This document shows, piece by piece, positions 33,423-45,576 of a stretch of 64,000 bases of DNA; the stretch's first letter is position 1; each line of letters begins with the position of its first letter. A program made the translations under genes and the position numbers. This DNA comes from Seison nebaliae. Its lineage: Eukaryota > Rotifera > Pararotatoria > Seisonacea > Seisonidae. Location: contig JALJEE010001725.1 in assembly GCA_023231475.1 (NCBI GenBank), positions 1-64,000 of the forward strand, given 5' to 3'. The notes below the pieces were generated by a model. The model was not told the DNA's origin. It worked only from the letters and a program-made list of their open reading frames with translations, and made no database searches.

Positions 33423-36400
33423 ATGGAATTAATTGACGCCATCATCTCATCAACACAACAACAATTGAATTGGGTGAGAAAGAAGCAATTGGATATTTTG
33501 GAGAATTCGAAAGAATTAATTGATGAAATGGAATTGGCGCAAATGATTGTCAGTGAGACCATCCGGCTCGCTCTCGCTACACTCATATATCAACGTGTCA
33601 TGGAGAAATGTTTGAGGGAGATGGTAAGTTCACGATGTTCGATCGTTAACTTTGTGCTTGTGGAGATCGTCAGTGAAATTCATCAACAAAATACAAATAA
33701 TACAATTGATAGGTACGAGAACGATGACAGACAACATAAATTCATTGAATATTGCCGAGTTTGTATTCTCTTTTCTTTTATCAATTCACCTTCATGCTTT
33801 CCACACGTCCTCTCTCAACTACTGATTACTCGTCATATGAAACTTTGCCAGGTTTATGGCTCAATCCATTCATTCCCCTTCAACCTCCTCACCAACCCAT
33901 CCGACTAACTAACTAACTTTATCCGAAACTTTTTCTCATTGAATAATTTTTACAGGAATTCTTAACAGTTTCCTCGTATTTTTTTTATATTTGCACTATC
34001 GCTTCATTAAGTTGCATTATATCGATTTTCATTTGAATTACTGCTTAATTCACTGGTTGAAAGTGGAGATGATGGAAATTTAATAAAGATTCTTCAGCAT
34101 TACTTAACTCGCTCTTCTCTGGTCGTCTGCGAATGGAACCGAAGGAGGTAAGAAAAAATGAAATGGAAGAAACGATCCGCCTCCAACTTCATGTTACATG
34201 TTTCACTTTCATGTTCTATACATCTAACTGAAGTAATAGGAAAGAAAATTCGGTTGAATGGATTAAAAAATTTTCCATTTATATCTTCTCCGTCTTCTAC
34301 AAGAGTTCCCTTCCCATAACTAATCACTTGACCTATACCAGAGATAAATATTGTTTCCTAAACCGAGAACAACATTAAATGGTCGCACAGTTCGATATTG
34401 GCGATAATGACATATCTATCTTCGTCTAATTTATTTCTTATTAGCGAATTTATTGGACATGACCTATTTGGGTGGGGGTAGAGGAAAATGTATTTTAAAT
34501 AAATATTTATGTTCGAGCTAGTTCGGCTCTTCATCATCCCACTCCCATTTATAGTCTGCGAGAGAATTATTTATTTCCATTTACACGTATATCTTCTGAC
34601 TTTGGAGAAGATGAAAGATTAAGTGATTTGTCTGTTTTAGTATGTTTTCTGGAAGATCATCTGCATGTGATGAAGGAAAATTTGTTGAAATGTCTTATTG
34701 GAAAATGAACGTCTTATTGTTCTCACTCAGTCAACGAGTCAGTCAACGAGTCAGTCAACGAGTAAGCGGGCGACATGTCTCACTAGTAAGAGAGACTGAG
34801 ATGTGCGAAGAATGAGCGAGTAGTGCCCAGGAGAAATATCATCGATCTTCTTAAATTGTTGATGGAAGGATAAAAGATCAGGATAATTTCCTTATAGTAA
34901 TAACATAAAGAAATCTTTTATAATTATTGATATTTACTGTAATATTAGAAGTAAATCCAAATCGAATTTTTACCTATGAGCAAATATCTAATATGGTAAT
35001 GAACATTCGTTTATTTTCCTATGTCACTCCTCTCTCACATATCGCCCATCAGAAGAATGAGTCGATATATACGTATATGGCATGTAACCTAAATTTTCTT
35101 TCGTGAATGTCAGAAAAGAAATTCCTTTAACCCAAATGAATTCATCATACCAATCAGTTATTCAATTTGTCGCTTCAATATCTTCTTTCTCATTTCGTCG
35201 TAGCTTCCATCTATTTTTCTTATCACAATAATAATATTCATTCGGTTACTGACATTTCTTCTTTTTCATTTCTAGAGCTCTTCTGGTAAGCAGGTCTTCC
35301 TTTCGACTCTCCAATACATCTTCCCCAACTCGCCAATGGAAGACCAATATATCAATCAAACCGTCTTCTCCAGACTCCAACAACATTTCAGTCTCATACT
35401 CTTCCAATGTTACGAAACGGATAATTATGAACACATTCTACAACTAATTAACAAATGTTTCTCCTATTACACTTATCAAGCATTAGGCAATCATTCCATG
35501 AGACGTTCCTTATTTATCAATGATACTCGACTTAGTATCACTCCCCAAACTGACAGTCGAATGTCTTCACTCGCCCAAGATTCCAATAATAATCTACCCA
35601 AATTAACCAATGAACAACAACTCAATCTCAAACAAACGTTAGCATTCAAAATGGAACGACTCGCTAAAACGAGACCACTCCTCGGCTACATCACTCAACC
35701 ATTCTCGATGATCGAGAGCCAATCAACGAAAACAGAGGAAGTGATCGATCTGAAAGACAATCGAAAGAAATCCATTATCGAAATGAAGAAACGACCAATC
35801 GACAAAATTCGTAGATCTGTTTTCACTTATCATGTCGGACAAGATGGTTTCCGACAATCCATCTCAAACGTCTTCCGTCGTTCCAGTAACGTCAAATTAG
35901 AAAATGACGACAATCAAAATCCGTTAGAATTGGATTTAGATGATGATTGGACAGATGAGGAATATATCGATTTGGATGAAGCGAACATAATCGTAGAAGA
36001 AGATATTACTGATCTCGACAGTTCCAATACCAGATTCTCCTTACCAGCTTTATTCACTCAGAGATTGTCCAATGCATTTCCCTTCCTCCAACCCAAAGTT
36101 GAAGATGTTCAAATGGATGAATCATCCAACGTTACACAACCGGAAAAGAAAGAAAAACGAATTCCAATGGCACGAATGCAAACCGTATTAGGTAATATTG
36201 GTGAAGAAAATGAAGATGATGAAAATGAAATTAATGAGCCCGCGGCAAAACAGAGACAAACTGTCCCAAATATCAGACTAAGTCAATCGCCATTTCTCTC
36301 AGAAATGACTCGAGACTCCACCGAATCAGATAATATCGACGAAGCTTTTCGAATTGTCGCTAATGAAACAAATGAAATTCCATCACATTACGACAACAAA

Positions 36401-37246
36401 TTGTGTAGCAGTGATGGTCAAATAGGAGTGGAGAATATTCATGAAAATTCTCAAGAGAATTATCTGTCGAAATCGGCGGAAAATATCACGGGGAGAAATT
36501 TTAATGGAAATTTTAATGGAAATTTCAAAGAAGATTCCATAAACAATCAACAGGAAATCACCAACGAAGAAAACGACGATCGAAATTTCCAAAACAGTTT
36601 CTCAGGAAATTTAAAGGAAGAATTTAACGAAAATTCCACGAGACAAATTAATAAGAATTTTCACAATGGAAATTTTTCTATAAAAACCAACGAGAATCTT
36701 CCCGAGAAAACAGAAGAAAAAACGATAAAAATTCTTTCCGACGACAATCAATATCAAACGAGTAGAACAAACAACCAAATGATGGAAATGGAGAAGGAGC
36801 CCATTCTCCCAACAGAGAATCGTTCACAAATTTCTTCGATCTTCGACAACTTTTTCACGAATGTGAAAGATAAATTGAAAAATTCCAGTTTCACTAATAC
36901 ATCCACTTATACGGAAGTGGAAGACTCCTCTCCCAAAACTAGTTTTTTTACAACAATTGGAAATCGATTTGAACAATTCCTCAAAATCGATGAACCGATA
37001 GATGCAATGCCATCAATCGTAAAAATTCGTGTCAATCCAAGAACATCGGCTGAGAGTACAATAACGACAACATCTGACGACAGTGAGGAAAGAAGTGAAA
37101 TTTCAAATTTACCCAAACCAAAAGTCAGTTTTGCCAGTTCTCTCGTTTGTCCGATGAACAAAGAGCATTGTAATGATGAAAGTAGCAAAAATGATGATGA
37201 TGATAATGATGATGATGAAAGTTGTGACAGTAAAAAAGATACTGAC

Positions 37247-37287
<41 letters not shown>

Positions 37288-37837
37288 TGATGATGGTGAT
37301 GATGATGATGATGATGAGAATAAAGAAAATAAAAATTTTTCATATAAATTGCCAAGTTAAATTTTCCTAAATGAATTTTGAGGAATTTCAATAATTTTCT
37401 TTAGGAATCACGTTGAATATCGCAGATGCAGTGGACAATTTCCGATTATCATTAAATCCGAAGAAATCGAACGTCGGTTTAACTCCGTTGGCGATTAATG
37501 AACCTCAACCGGGTCAAAAATATTATTTATTCGAAGCGCTCAACAGTATTCCGATTTGGCAGAAGGAAAAGTTTTGGTACCAGATCTTTTTGGAATCGTT
37601 AGACAAAGATTATTCGTTGAACAAATTGAAAAGTATTGATATTCCAAAGAATGAATTGTTGGTGGAAATGAAGTTAATTTTTATATTGAACAAATTTGAA
37701 ATTTATTGATTATGTTGGATAGAAACATTGTTGGATATCAGAGGAAATTGAATGTGGACGAAGAATTGATCGACGATTTCCTAGATCATGCCACGACACA
37801 ATTCAATATTGAATTGGAGGAATTGGGAGAATATTAA
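33423..37837 (+). CDS. KIAA0513: KIAA0513-like protein with a large disordered insert
   Basis: Four exons by frame and phase: 33423-33623, 35276-37355, 37405-37672 and 37723-37837, summing to 2664 nt (887 residues). Exon 1 encodes a helix-rich start (MELIDAIISSTQQQLNW). Early exon 2 has VFSRLQQHFSLILFQCYETD and INKCFSYYTY, matching the conserved block of vertebrate KIAA0513. Exon 3 has YYLFEALNSIPIWQKEKFW, matching its IYLYTHLKQQPIW..RFW block, and exon 4 ends with a helical tail (DEELIDDFLDHATTQ) like the vertebrate C-terminus. Between these blocks lies an insert of roughly 500 residues, acidic and Asn/Asp-rich, including an (AAT)n-encoded Asn run and Asp runs at 37180-37320. Vertebrate KIAA0513 is about 400 residues with little known function (cytoplasmic, neuronal expression reported). 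Intron 1 (1652 nt) is unusually long here. AATAAA at 37899. Confidence 0.8.
34728..34763. repeat. Three tandem copies of a 12 bp unit in intron 1 of KIAA0513
   Basis: The unit CAGTCAACGAGT is repeated three times without change, followed by AAGCGGGCGACATG. The segment is more GC-rich than the surrounding intron. Confidence 0.9.
37252..37318 (+). repeat. Triplet repeats encoding Asn and Asp runs
   Basis: About ten AAT triplets followed by GAT-rich triplets inside exon 2 of the KIAA0513-like gene. The run is in frame, so length changes would alter only the Asn/Asp run. Confidence 0.9.
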
Positions 37838-38285
37838 ATATCTAACATTGCTCAATTTAAAGTTTAAATTATGAGAAATATTTAGTGAAATTATTGTAAA
37901 TAAAAAAAATGTAGAAAAGAGATTTCTTAAAATTTTATTTCATATAAAAGAAAGAAGATAACTGTTCATGAGAGGGAGGAGAAAGTGAGAGAGGAGAGAG
38001 AGAGAGAGAGTGAAAGATAATTGATAATTATCGAAAATAAGGCAAATAGATAAATAATATCGAATACTGCTAAAATATTTATACAGATTCGTCATCCAAA
38101 TAAAAATAGTTTTGAGAATCATTCAACTTTTATGAGAAAATTAATCGGATTTATGGACAGATTATGGTTTTTGAAAAGGAACTCTAATGAGTTCGTTAAA
38201 AAGGAATGTGTAAAATTAGAAATTATGAAATAGATTTCGTTTGAAAAACTGAAAGAAGGTTTTTAGTAATGTCATTGAATTCTTG
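37838..38285. other. Convergent 3' spacer
   Basis: 450 bp between the stops of KIAA0513 (plus) and the MARVEL gene (minus). AATAAA at 37899 serves the first. A GA-rich microsatellite lies at about 37976-38012. Confidence 0.5.
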
Positions 38286-39092
38286 TTAATAATATTGATT
38301 TTGTTGTTGTTGACTGGGTGCAGAGATCTCGGGTGTAGTCGATGGTGGTATAGTAGCCATATTGTTTGAGACTGCCGTAACTGATTTATTATCGTTGACA
38401 GCATAAGCATTGGGACGACTTGGTGTGGCGGTGGCACTGGATGAACTGAGAAAGTTTCCTTTCAATCCCAAAAAGACGAGAACACTGCTAGCGATGTAGA
38501 GGAGCATAGCGAGAACGCAGAAGAACTTTAGTTTTTTGATAAAAAAGAAATTAAATAAAATGTGTTAAAAAGATTATTATTAACTGCCGTTGCAATGGCG
38601 GAACTTCGTTTATATCTGAATTTGTCTGCATCTACACTGGCAACGATGAGACATACGAAGTAGAAGAAAGCCCAAACTGCTCCAATGGCTAATTCCTGGA
38701 GAGATGGAGAAAATGAAAAGATGATGAAAAGAGAAAAAGTTGATGGATTAACAATTATGGGCCATGGAATCTTCGTTTGCCATTTAGGGACAGAGAATAA
38801 ATAAAGGAAAAAGAAAGCCAATGTCACCAACAATCCGACGACGGAAGTGAAAATGATGAAATTCCTATTAGTTGTGACGACCATCGTCGCTGCACAGATC
38901 AAGATGATGAGATTGAGCACCTGCATTCGTTTGAAAGATGAAGACGATTATGATAGAGAGAGAGAAAGAAAATGGAACCATAAAGAAGATTTTGAAGATG
39001 CCCATTCCGGTGGTGAGGAAACATTTGTCGAAGACCGGTTTCGTATAGATAACACTAGCCGGTTGAGTGACCTGTGGTGGCGATGAATTCAT
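38286..39092 (-). CDS. MARVEL-domain four-helix membrane protein (MAL/CMTM/singles-bar type)
   Basis: Four exons by frame and phase: 38979-39092, 38753-38920, 38585-38695 and 38286-38525 (sum 633 nt, 210 residues). Four hydrophobic helices: VLNLIILICAATMVV, IIFTSVVGLLVTLAFFFLYL, ELAIGAVWAFFYFVCLIVA and FFCVLAMLLYIASSVLVFLG. The pattern and the short loop between helices 3 and 4 (VDADKFRYKRSSAIATA) are typical of the MARVEL family, which acts in vesicle traffic, membrane apposition and, in the fly protein singles bar, myoblast fusion. The C-terminal 50 residues are Ser/Thr/Gln-rich and cytoplasmic. It diverges from TSG101 and converges with KIAA0513. The exact subfamily is not clear. Confidence 0.8.
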
Positions 39093-39965
39093 GGTAAGCA
39101 ATTGATAATTGCGTCTTCAAAGGAGAAAGGAAAATTTCTGAATGTTTTATGGGGAAATGTCGAAAAATAAACATATATTGAGAATGGAATGAATGGTAAG
39201 TTTTTTTCTTATTTCTACTATCGCAACGACCATGAAAAGGTGAATTATTATTGAAGTATTTCCATATAGCTACATGTTTACCCGAACGAACACTAGTTTG
39301 GAATAAGGAGAGAACGATATCACAAATTTTTATGTATATATCGCTCATATATGAAGGAAAATGAAAATTTATTGACAAGAAACAATAACATTTAAAAGAT
39401 TGAATAACGAGGACGAGGAAGAAGAAGAAGAAGAACATAGAGAACTAATTCTTTTAATAAGAATTAATCGCATAGAAATTATTCTCGATTTTTTTTTGTC
39501 TCTACAACGGAGATGAAGTAAATAGTGAAGACGAGTCCTCAGCCAACACGACGACAATAAATGAGAATCTGAGAAAAATGGGAGAAATTCCCAAGTACTG
39601 ACGAATGACGAGAAAGATAATAATAAACAAAATAAAAATTTTATTATTCATCGATTACAATCGATTAGTTACGAGAGGAGTAAAGGAAGGGCGAAAGAAA
39701 GAGATTACTCTGCCATAAAAGAAAAATTATTACTCTTAAATTTTTTCACTTTGACTTATTGATGAAAAAAATTTCGAAAAATTTCATTTTACTTATCACC
39801 AAAATATCAGACGCACTCATAACCATATATCGACGTGTGAGAAGATAGAGATAATTAGAAGGAATTACTTCTTCCTCACCAGGCAGCACCTCGAACGCTA
39901 AAGAGAACTTGTCTTCCAATCATTCTCACCCTCTCACTGCGACATGATATGACATTCTCTCTCTC

Positions 39966-40003
<38 letters not shown>

Positions 40004-40601
40004 GAAAAAGAAGAAGAGAAGGAAACATAGTTTCATCAAATGAAGTATGAATGAAGAGAAATTATATAAAAATTGGAAGGTAGCAATGAGAAAATAATTA
40101 ATGATTCATTCCTATTTATATAGAAACAATCGATAAAAAAAGGCAAATGAGGAACATGTAGAAGTGACATGGTGAAGACCGACTTCTCATAGAAGAAAGC
40201 ACATGGTGAACGTGCAATTGAGCTATACTGATTCACTTCTACAATTGGGAGAAGACAAGATATTGTAATCTGTAGATGTTTATGCAAATTTGAAGTGCAG
40301 ATACTGGAATGAACTTTCTTATTTAAGGAGAGAATTAATGGGAGAAAGAAGCAATTATTAAAAAGTCAAACTTCTTCTACTCATCTATTAGTTTCCTCGT
40401 TTCCACCGATGAAATTTATCTTTTAATTATTTCTCATTATAATAATATTATGTAGTTAATGGATGTTTCCTCATCATTAGGAGTAGCCAGCCCAGAAATA
40501 TTTGATAAGAGAAGTAAAGTGTCGTTGTGGATAGAAGTTCTCTTTCCCATTTCATCCAATTCAAATTGTAAGCTCCTCAAAGTTTATCAAATGTTATTCA
40601 T
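39093..40601. other. Divergent spacer between MARVEL gene and TSG101
   Basis: 1.5 kb, no trusted coding frame. Contains a (TC)n run at about 39955-40000. Both promoters should be here; no clear TATA box. Confidence 0.4.
39955..40000. repeat. (TC)n microsatellite
   Basis: Long CT/TC run, interrupted once by CCC. Confidence 0.9.
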
Positions 40602-42374
40602 ATGATGGAAGGCAATTTGAGTAAAGCGGGTGTTAGTGCAAAGTTTATGAATCATGTCATATTATAATCAATCATTCTAGATTCATGATCGTCATGTCAT
40701 TGAAGATGTTCGAGCGTTAACTAACAAATATCCAACATTGGCTTTCAATATATCAGTGGACAATTATGGTTAGTTCATTCTCTCACATATTCCATGTTCA
40801 TGAGTTATCATGTCCTTCCAGTAATGAATAATGGAGAGAATGCCCTACTATTTCGATTAAGGGGAACCATTCCAATTAATTATCAAAGTTTACATAAATT
40901 TCATTTAAAATGAACGAAATATTCTAAAGTGAAAATTTTTTATTTTAATAGGAGCTCAATATAACATACCGATTGCCATATGGCTACCGAAACGATATCC
41001 GAATGAACCGCCAATATGTTATGTTGAACCGACGGCATCGATGAGAGTGCGAGCAAATGAAATTGTCGAATTGAACGGTCGTATTTATTCGCCACTTATC
41101 CGTTCATGGCGGAAGGTTCATCTTCAAAATGATTCGAAATGAAATTCATCCTGAAATTAATTTCTTTTTTTTTCTTTTCAGCAAACTAAACTCACACAAG
41201 TCGTCGATGAATTCACCGCCAAATTCAGTATAGCACCACCTGTCTATAGTCGAAATAGTGGACAAGCACAAGCACAACAACAACAACAACAACAACAGTA
41301 TCAGAATAATTACAATCAACCACCATATCCATCAACATATTCTCAATATCCTTCAACTGTCAATCCTTCGTCGAATGTGTATGGATCACAATTTAATTCC
41401 AATTCGCCTTATCCACGTTCCCCATATTATCCAACACAGAATCATAATATGTATCCTGATCAACAAGCACATGCAAGTCGAAATACATCGATGATAGAGA
41501 CACAATCATTACGAGAGGCAGTCGAACAGAAATTGAAAGAGAAGATGAGACAAAAATTCTCAGAGAATAATGCCGTCATCGAATCGTTGAAAGATACAGA
41601 GAAGGAATTGACCGTTGGTGCCAATATCATCAAATGTCATATAGATGAGATGGAGAAAGAGATTGAGATAGTGAAAGAACAGAATGAGAAAACGGTCCAA
41701 ACAATCCACCAAGTCAATAAGAAGATTAGCGAAATGAAAGAAAGTGACAAGATCGACGTGGAGAAAATCGTCATTACAACCGCACCAGTATACGATCAGT
41801 TTAATATAATTATTCTCAATTTCCATTAGAAATTTTCTTTCGTTTGTAGATTGTTGAATTTGTTCGCTGAAGATAATGCCATTGAAGATATGTTGTACAA
41901 TTTGGAGGAGGCGTTAAGAAAGCGAATGATCGACCATGAAATTTATTTAAAAGTTTTGTACGTTTTTTTTTCATAATTTTCGATCAAAAAATTTATCCCA
42001 CTTAAAATTTCATTTAAAAAAAAAAAAAAAAAAATTTCTCGATAATTTCTTTTTTTTGTCTTTTCATTTTGATTTCATTAATTTGTCATCATCCACATGT
42101 GAGAAGAATATGAAAAATTATCGTTATATTATTTCCATTCGAATTATTCTGGTATTATTATGTGAAGTTCCATCTAATAATAATATTCGTTCCATTTTCG
42201 CACATTCCACAAAATACTCATTTTTCTCATTCACTTCTTAATTTATCCAAATTTACAATATTTCTCTTTTAGCATGTACGAGAATTATCGCGACGACAAT
42301 ATATGGTGAGACAACTGATGAACAAATGTAGAAAGGTGGGCCGATTGCCACCACTCACAATTATACCCAATTGA
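40602..42374 (+). CDS. TSG101: TSG101, ESCRT-I ubiquitin-binding subunit
   Basis: Seven exons: 40602-40631, 40681-40768, 40822-40887, 40952-41115, 41182-41798, 41850-41952 and 42273-42374. They sum to 1170 nt, 389 residues (human 390). The UEV domain has LRGTIPINYQ, YNIPIAIWLPKRYPNEPPIC and VEPTASMRV; it binds ubiquitin and PTAP-type motifs. A Pro/Gln/Tyr-rich linker follows (Gln run near 41270), then a coiled coil (41500-41760). The steadiness box has VYDQLLNLFAEDNAIEDML and HVRELSRRQYMVRQLMNK, closely matching vertebrate TSG101. The UEV N-terminus is slightly shorter than in human, so the tiny first exon is the least certain part. It acts in sorting ubiquitinated membrane proteins into multivesicular bodies. 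It converges with the gene at 42570. A poly(A) tract lies in the 320 nt last intron. Confidence 0.95.
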
Positions 42375-42569
42375 TGATGGGGAAACATATTTTACAGAAT
42401 TCATAATAATATTTTTAATAAAAAATTTTTAAGTTTCAATTGATGAAAATTGAAATAGGATGGAATGTTATACTACAGAAATTTTCGGAATTGTACATAA
42501 AATTTGGGTAGGTCGAAATGAATTGATTTGATTAAAGTAAAAAGTAAAATAAGATTAATTTAATGAAGT

Positions 42570-43473
42570 TCATCTGTAGGAGAGGATGTATTGTCCGTCA
42601 TCACTACGAACAGCATTCTTGTTATTCGTCATATGATTATTAAGACGTCGTTTAAGTAATTTGCTTAAAGGAAATGATGTTATGGCATGGACGAATTTTT
42701 CATCATCTTCTTTTTCAGCTTCTTCAATATCTTTCCGTGATGATGGATGGATGTTTGTTGGTTCGAATTGAAGTAATTTAGAATGAGAAATTATCATGTT
42801 TTCTCTCTTATCAGACGATGATATTTTTCCTTGACCATCCGACATCATTGGAAGATGATGTTTAATACTTTCCGATAATTGACAATTTGAATGAATTTCT
42901 GTATCTGTTTCTACTTTCGACACATTCAATAGAGTAGTAACTGTCGAATTTGGATGGTGGATAGTGGGACGAAGTGGAGTGGAGAAGAATTTGCGAAATT
43001 TGAGTGATGGACGATTTGGTATTGAATCGATAGCGGTTTTCTTTTCTAAATGTTTCGCTTTCACTTTCTGAAAATGATGATTCAATTTCTCTCGTTTATA
43101 CATTTCATCGGATTGGAAAAGAAATGCTTCTCTGATAATTGAATGAAAATAAAATGGAATTAAAATAATGGAATGAATAAACCGATAAGCTCTGGGATAG
43201 ATGTCGAACTGATTGAGACGTAATTCTACTGCATTCTTCTCATCATTCGAATTATGTTGCTCCACAATCTCTTCGAGGTTTGTTGGCGATTGGTTGGTGG
43301 GATTCGTCTTACTCTTCTCACCCAAAGAAGTATAAACGAGACATTTCTGTTGTTGTTGGATTGGATGGATGGGATGTTGTGGAGATAAGAGTTTTATCGT
43401 GTTCGATGGTTCGATCTCTTCGGCGGATGTTGTCATCGAAACAGAAGTTTGACTCGTTAAATAATTGTTTGGA
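42570..43473 (-). CDS. Unrecognised low-complexity protein, 3' exons
   Basis: Two exons on the minus strand (43183-43473 and 42570-43131) are separated by a 51 nt GT-AG intron that is a multiple of three (43132-43182). Removing it joins PRAY to REAFLFQSDEMYKREKLN and deletes an odd hydrophobic run, so I take it as a real intron. The exon appears to begin at an AG at 43474 and stays open upstream of the first ATG (43436), so a 5' exon is probably missing from my model. The protein is Ser/Lys/His-rich with a basic helical part (HFQKVKAKHLEKKTA) and no known domain. It converges with TSG101, 195 bp apart. Confidence 0.5.
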
Positions 43474-45576
43474 CTGAGGGGAGAGAAGTGAAAGTTAAAA
43501 AATAGAAATTCAAAAAAAATATGTTATTCATCGGAAATTCTACCGGACGAGTGTTATAATGAAAAAACAATATGTGAAATAAGCGATGGAATTGAGAGAG
43601 AGAGAGAGAGAAGAGAAGAAGAAGAAATCATGATGATCATTAAAATTCCATTGAAATTAATAAAAAAAATTAAACAAACGCAACAGCTGTGGATGATGTG
43701 CGAATTTGATGTCGTTTCTTCCTGCCCAATCTGTCTGATATTGACATTGAATTCAATTCTTTCTTCTTCTCTTGTTTTTTCGTTGACTTCGATCGATTCG
43801 CTGCCTATCAATACGAGAAAAAAAAAAGAGAAAGTTGATTGATATAATCTTTTCTGATGAGCGACTTCCTTCCTTTCTCTCATTTAAAGTCATTTGTGCA
43901 ATAAGGAATCTCTAATGAATTTGACTCATATTTAATAAAGGGAATTTAATAAAGGCAATGTTCAACAGATCTGGAAATATAGTCCTTCTATCAGTTTTCA
44001 TCATGTCTTCTATTATTCTTACGCCATAACATGGCAATCAATGCTTACATAACTACTGTGGATATCTATTACGAATGATTAATTCTGACTAATTCGACTA
44101 TGTATTCGACTCTCTTCTCTTTTGCCTTGTCTTTTCTTCTCCATCCGACTCTCTACCAATATTTTAATTTGAACAATTAATTCTCTTTATTGGGAAATGG
44201 TAATTTATTAGTCTTCTTCTACTACCGATCATCCAGTTAAATAACTTTCATTCGATGAGAAGGGAATGTTGATTTGGTGAGAATGAATTCCGATTGTTTT
44301 TCGTGTCAGTGACAATGTCGTCGTCGAAAATGGTGGAAGGACGGGATGATTTTTCAATCGTCTCCCATCTCAATTGGATGATGGAGAAGAAGACCTATTG
44401 AATTGAATAGTCTATTCGTTCGATTCTATTCAATTGTCAGCATTTGATTAACCTCGTCGTTGTCACTAATTAAACCAAAATTTTCATTCGACAAATGGAA
44501 CACTTAACATTTGATAATTGTTTTATTGGTGTTGTTTCCTCGTGAGAGAGAATGGAAAAGAAGAAGAAGAAAAAGATTAATGTTTCTTATCTTATTTATT
44601 TATGGAAGATAATAATAATTCGCTTCTTATCATTCCATCATTCAACTATTTTTTATTGCTACTCCCGATCATTAGATTGAAAGGAATAGTTGTGGAAGTA
44701 TGTAGTCTGATCGGGTTGGCAGTCAATAATATTCTAGTATATACTCCCATTCGACCCATTTGCATGTGTATGAGATGAAAGAAAAATGAAATTGAATATT
44801 TACATAACATTCAATAGACTTATTACTCATGAGCAGTTTAGAAAAATATGTTATTTCATTACTTTTCTATGCCAACTTTAGAGTCGCCAAACACAAAGAC
44901 TATTACTCCCAGTTGTTGTAACACGAGTCTGTTGTAGAGAAACTGATAATTCGAAGGAATTTCGTTTCATGAGAAACGTGCGATTTTTCTGATCGAATCA
45001 ATATGGAACCACATTCCAATAAAAGCAGAATTAAAATGACGAACTTCTTCTTTCCTTCGTAGGAGAAAGTGGAACGGTCCAACGGACAGCTCATGCTTCT
45101 CATGATGTACGTCCATTTACCAAATGTCCAAAATGGATTATTTAAACTTTAACTGCAATGGAATTGTTCGAGTTCTCTTACTTTTTCTTTTGTTTTGAAG
45201 GAAAATTAATTTTAAGTTTATCAAATAATTCCTTTCGATAAATGTGAAAAGACTCGATCATCATTATTTTATGATTAGGAAATGAGAAGTTAGGTGAAGT
45301 GAAAGATGACTGATGAATTAACAGATGATATATGTCATGAAAAATCAGTTTATCAATTCCAACATTCTCATCAAATATTTTGGGCAATATGTTTAATATA
45401 TAAATGGAGAAATACGTAATTAAATTGTTATCGATATCGATTGTCTATTGATACGTGAATTGACTGATATTATGAAAATGTTAGAGAAGAATAAGATAAA
45501 TAACTTTCCGATATAGACTGATGTAATAATAATTAACATATTAATTCGATGTGGGAAATTGGAATAAAAGTTTAAA
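43474..45576. other. Gene-poor stretch, 5' part of the 42.6 kb gene and spacer
   Basis: 2.1 kb with no trusted exon. A GA/TC run occurs near 43590-43620. The missing first exon of the 42570-43473 gene may lie here. Confidence 0.4.

Noticed and set aside
37125-37391. Frames with long His, Tyr or Met runs opposite or beside exon 2 of KIAA0513
   Set aside because: These are other-frame readings of the AAT and GAT triplet repeats.
40602-40680. First TSG101 donor GTAAAG at 40621
   Set aside because: A strong-looking donor, but its phase gives a stop after the join; the GTTAGT donor at 40632 keeps the frame and gives a total that is a multiple of three.
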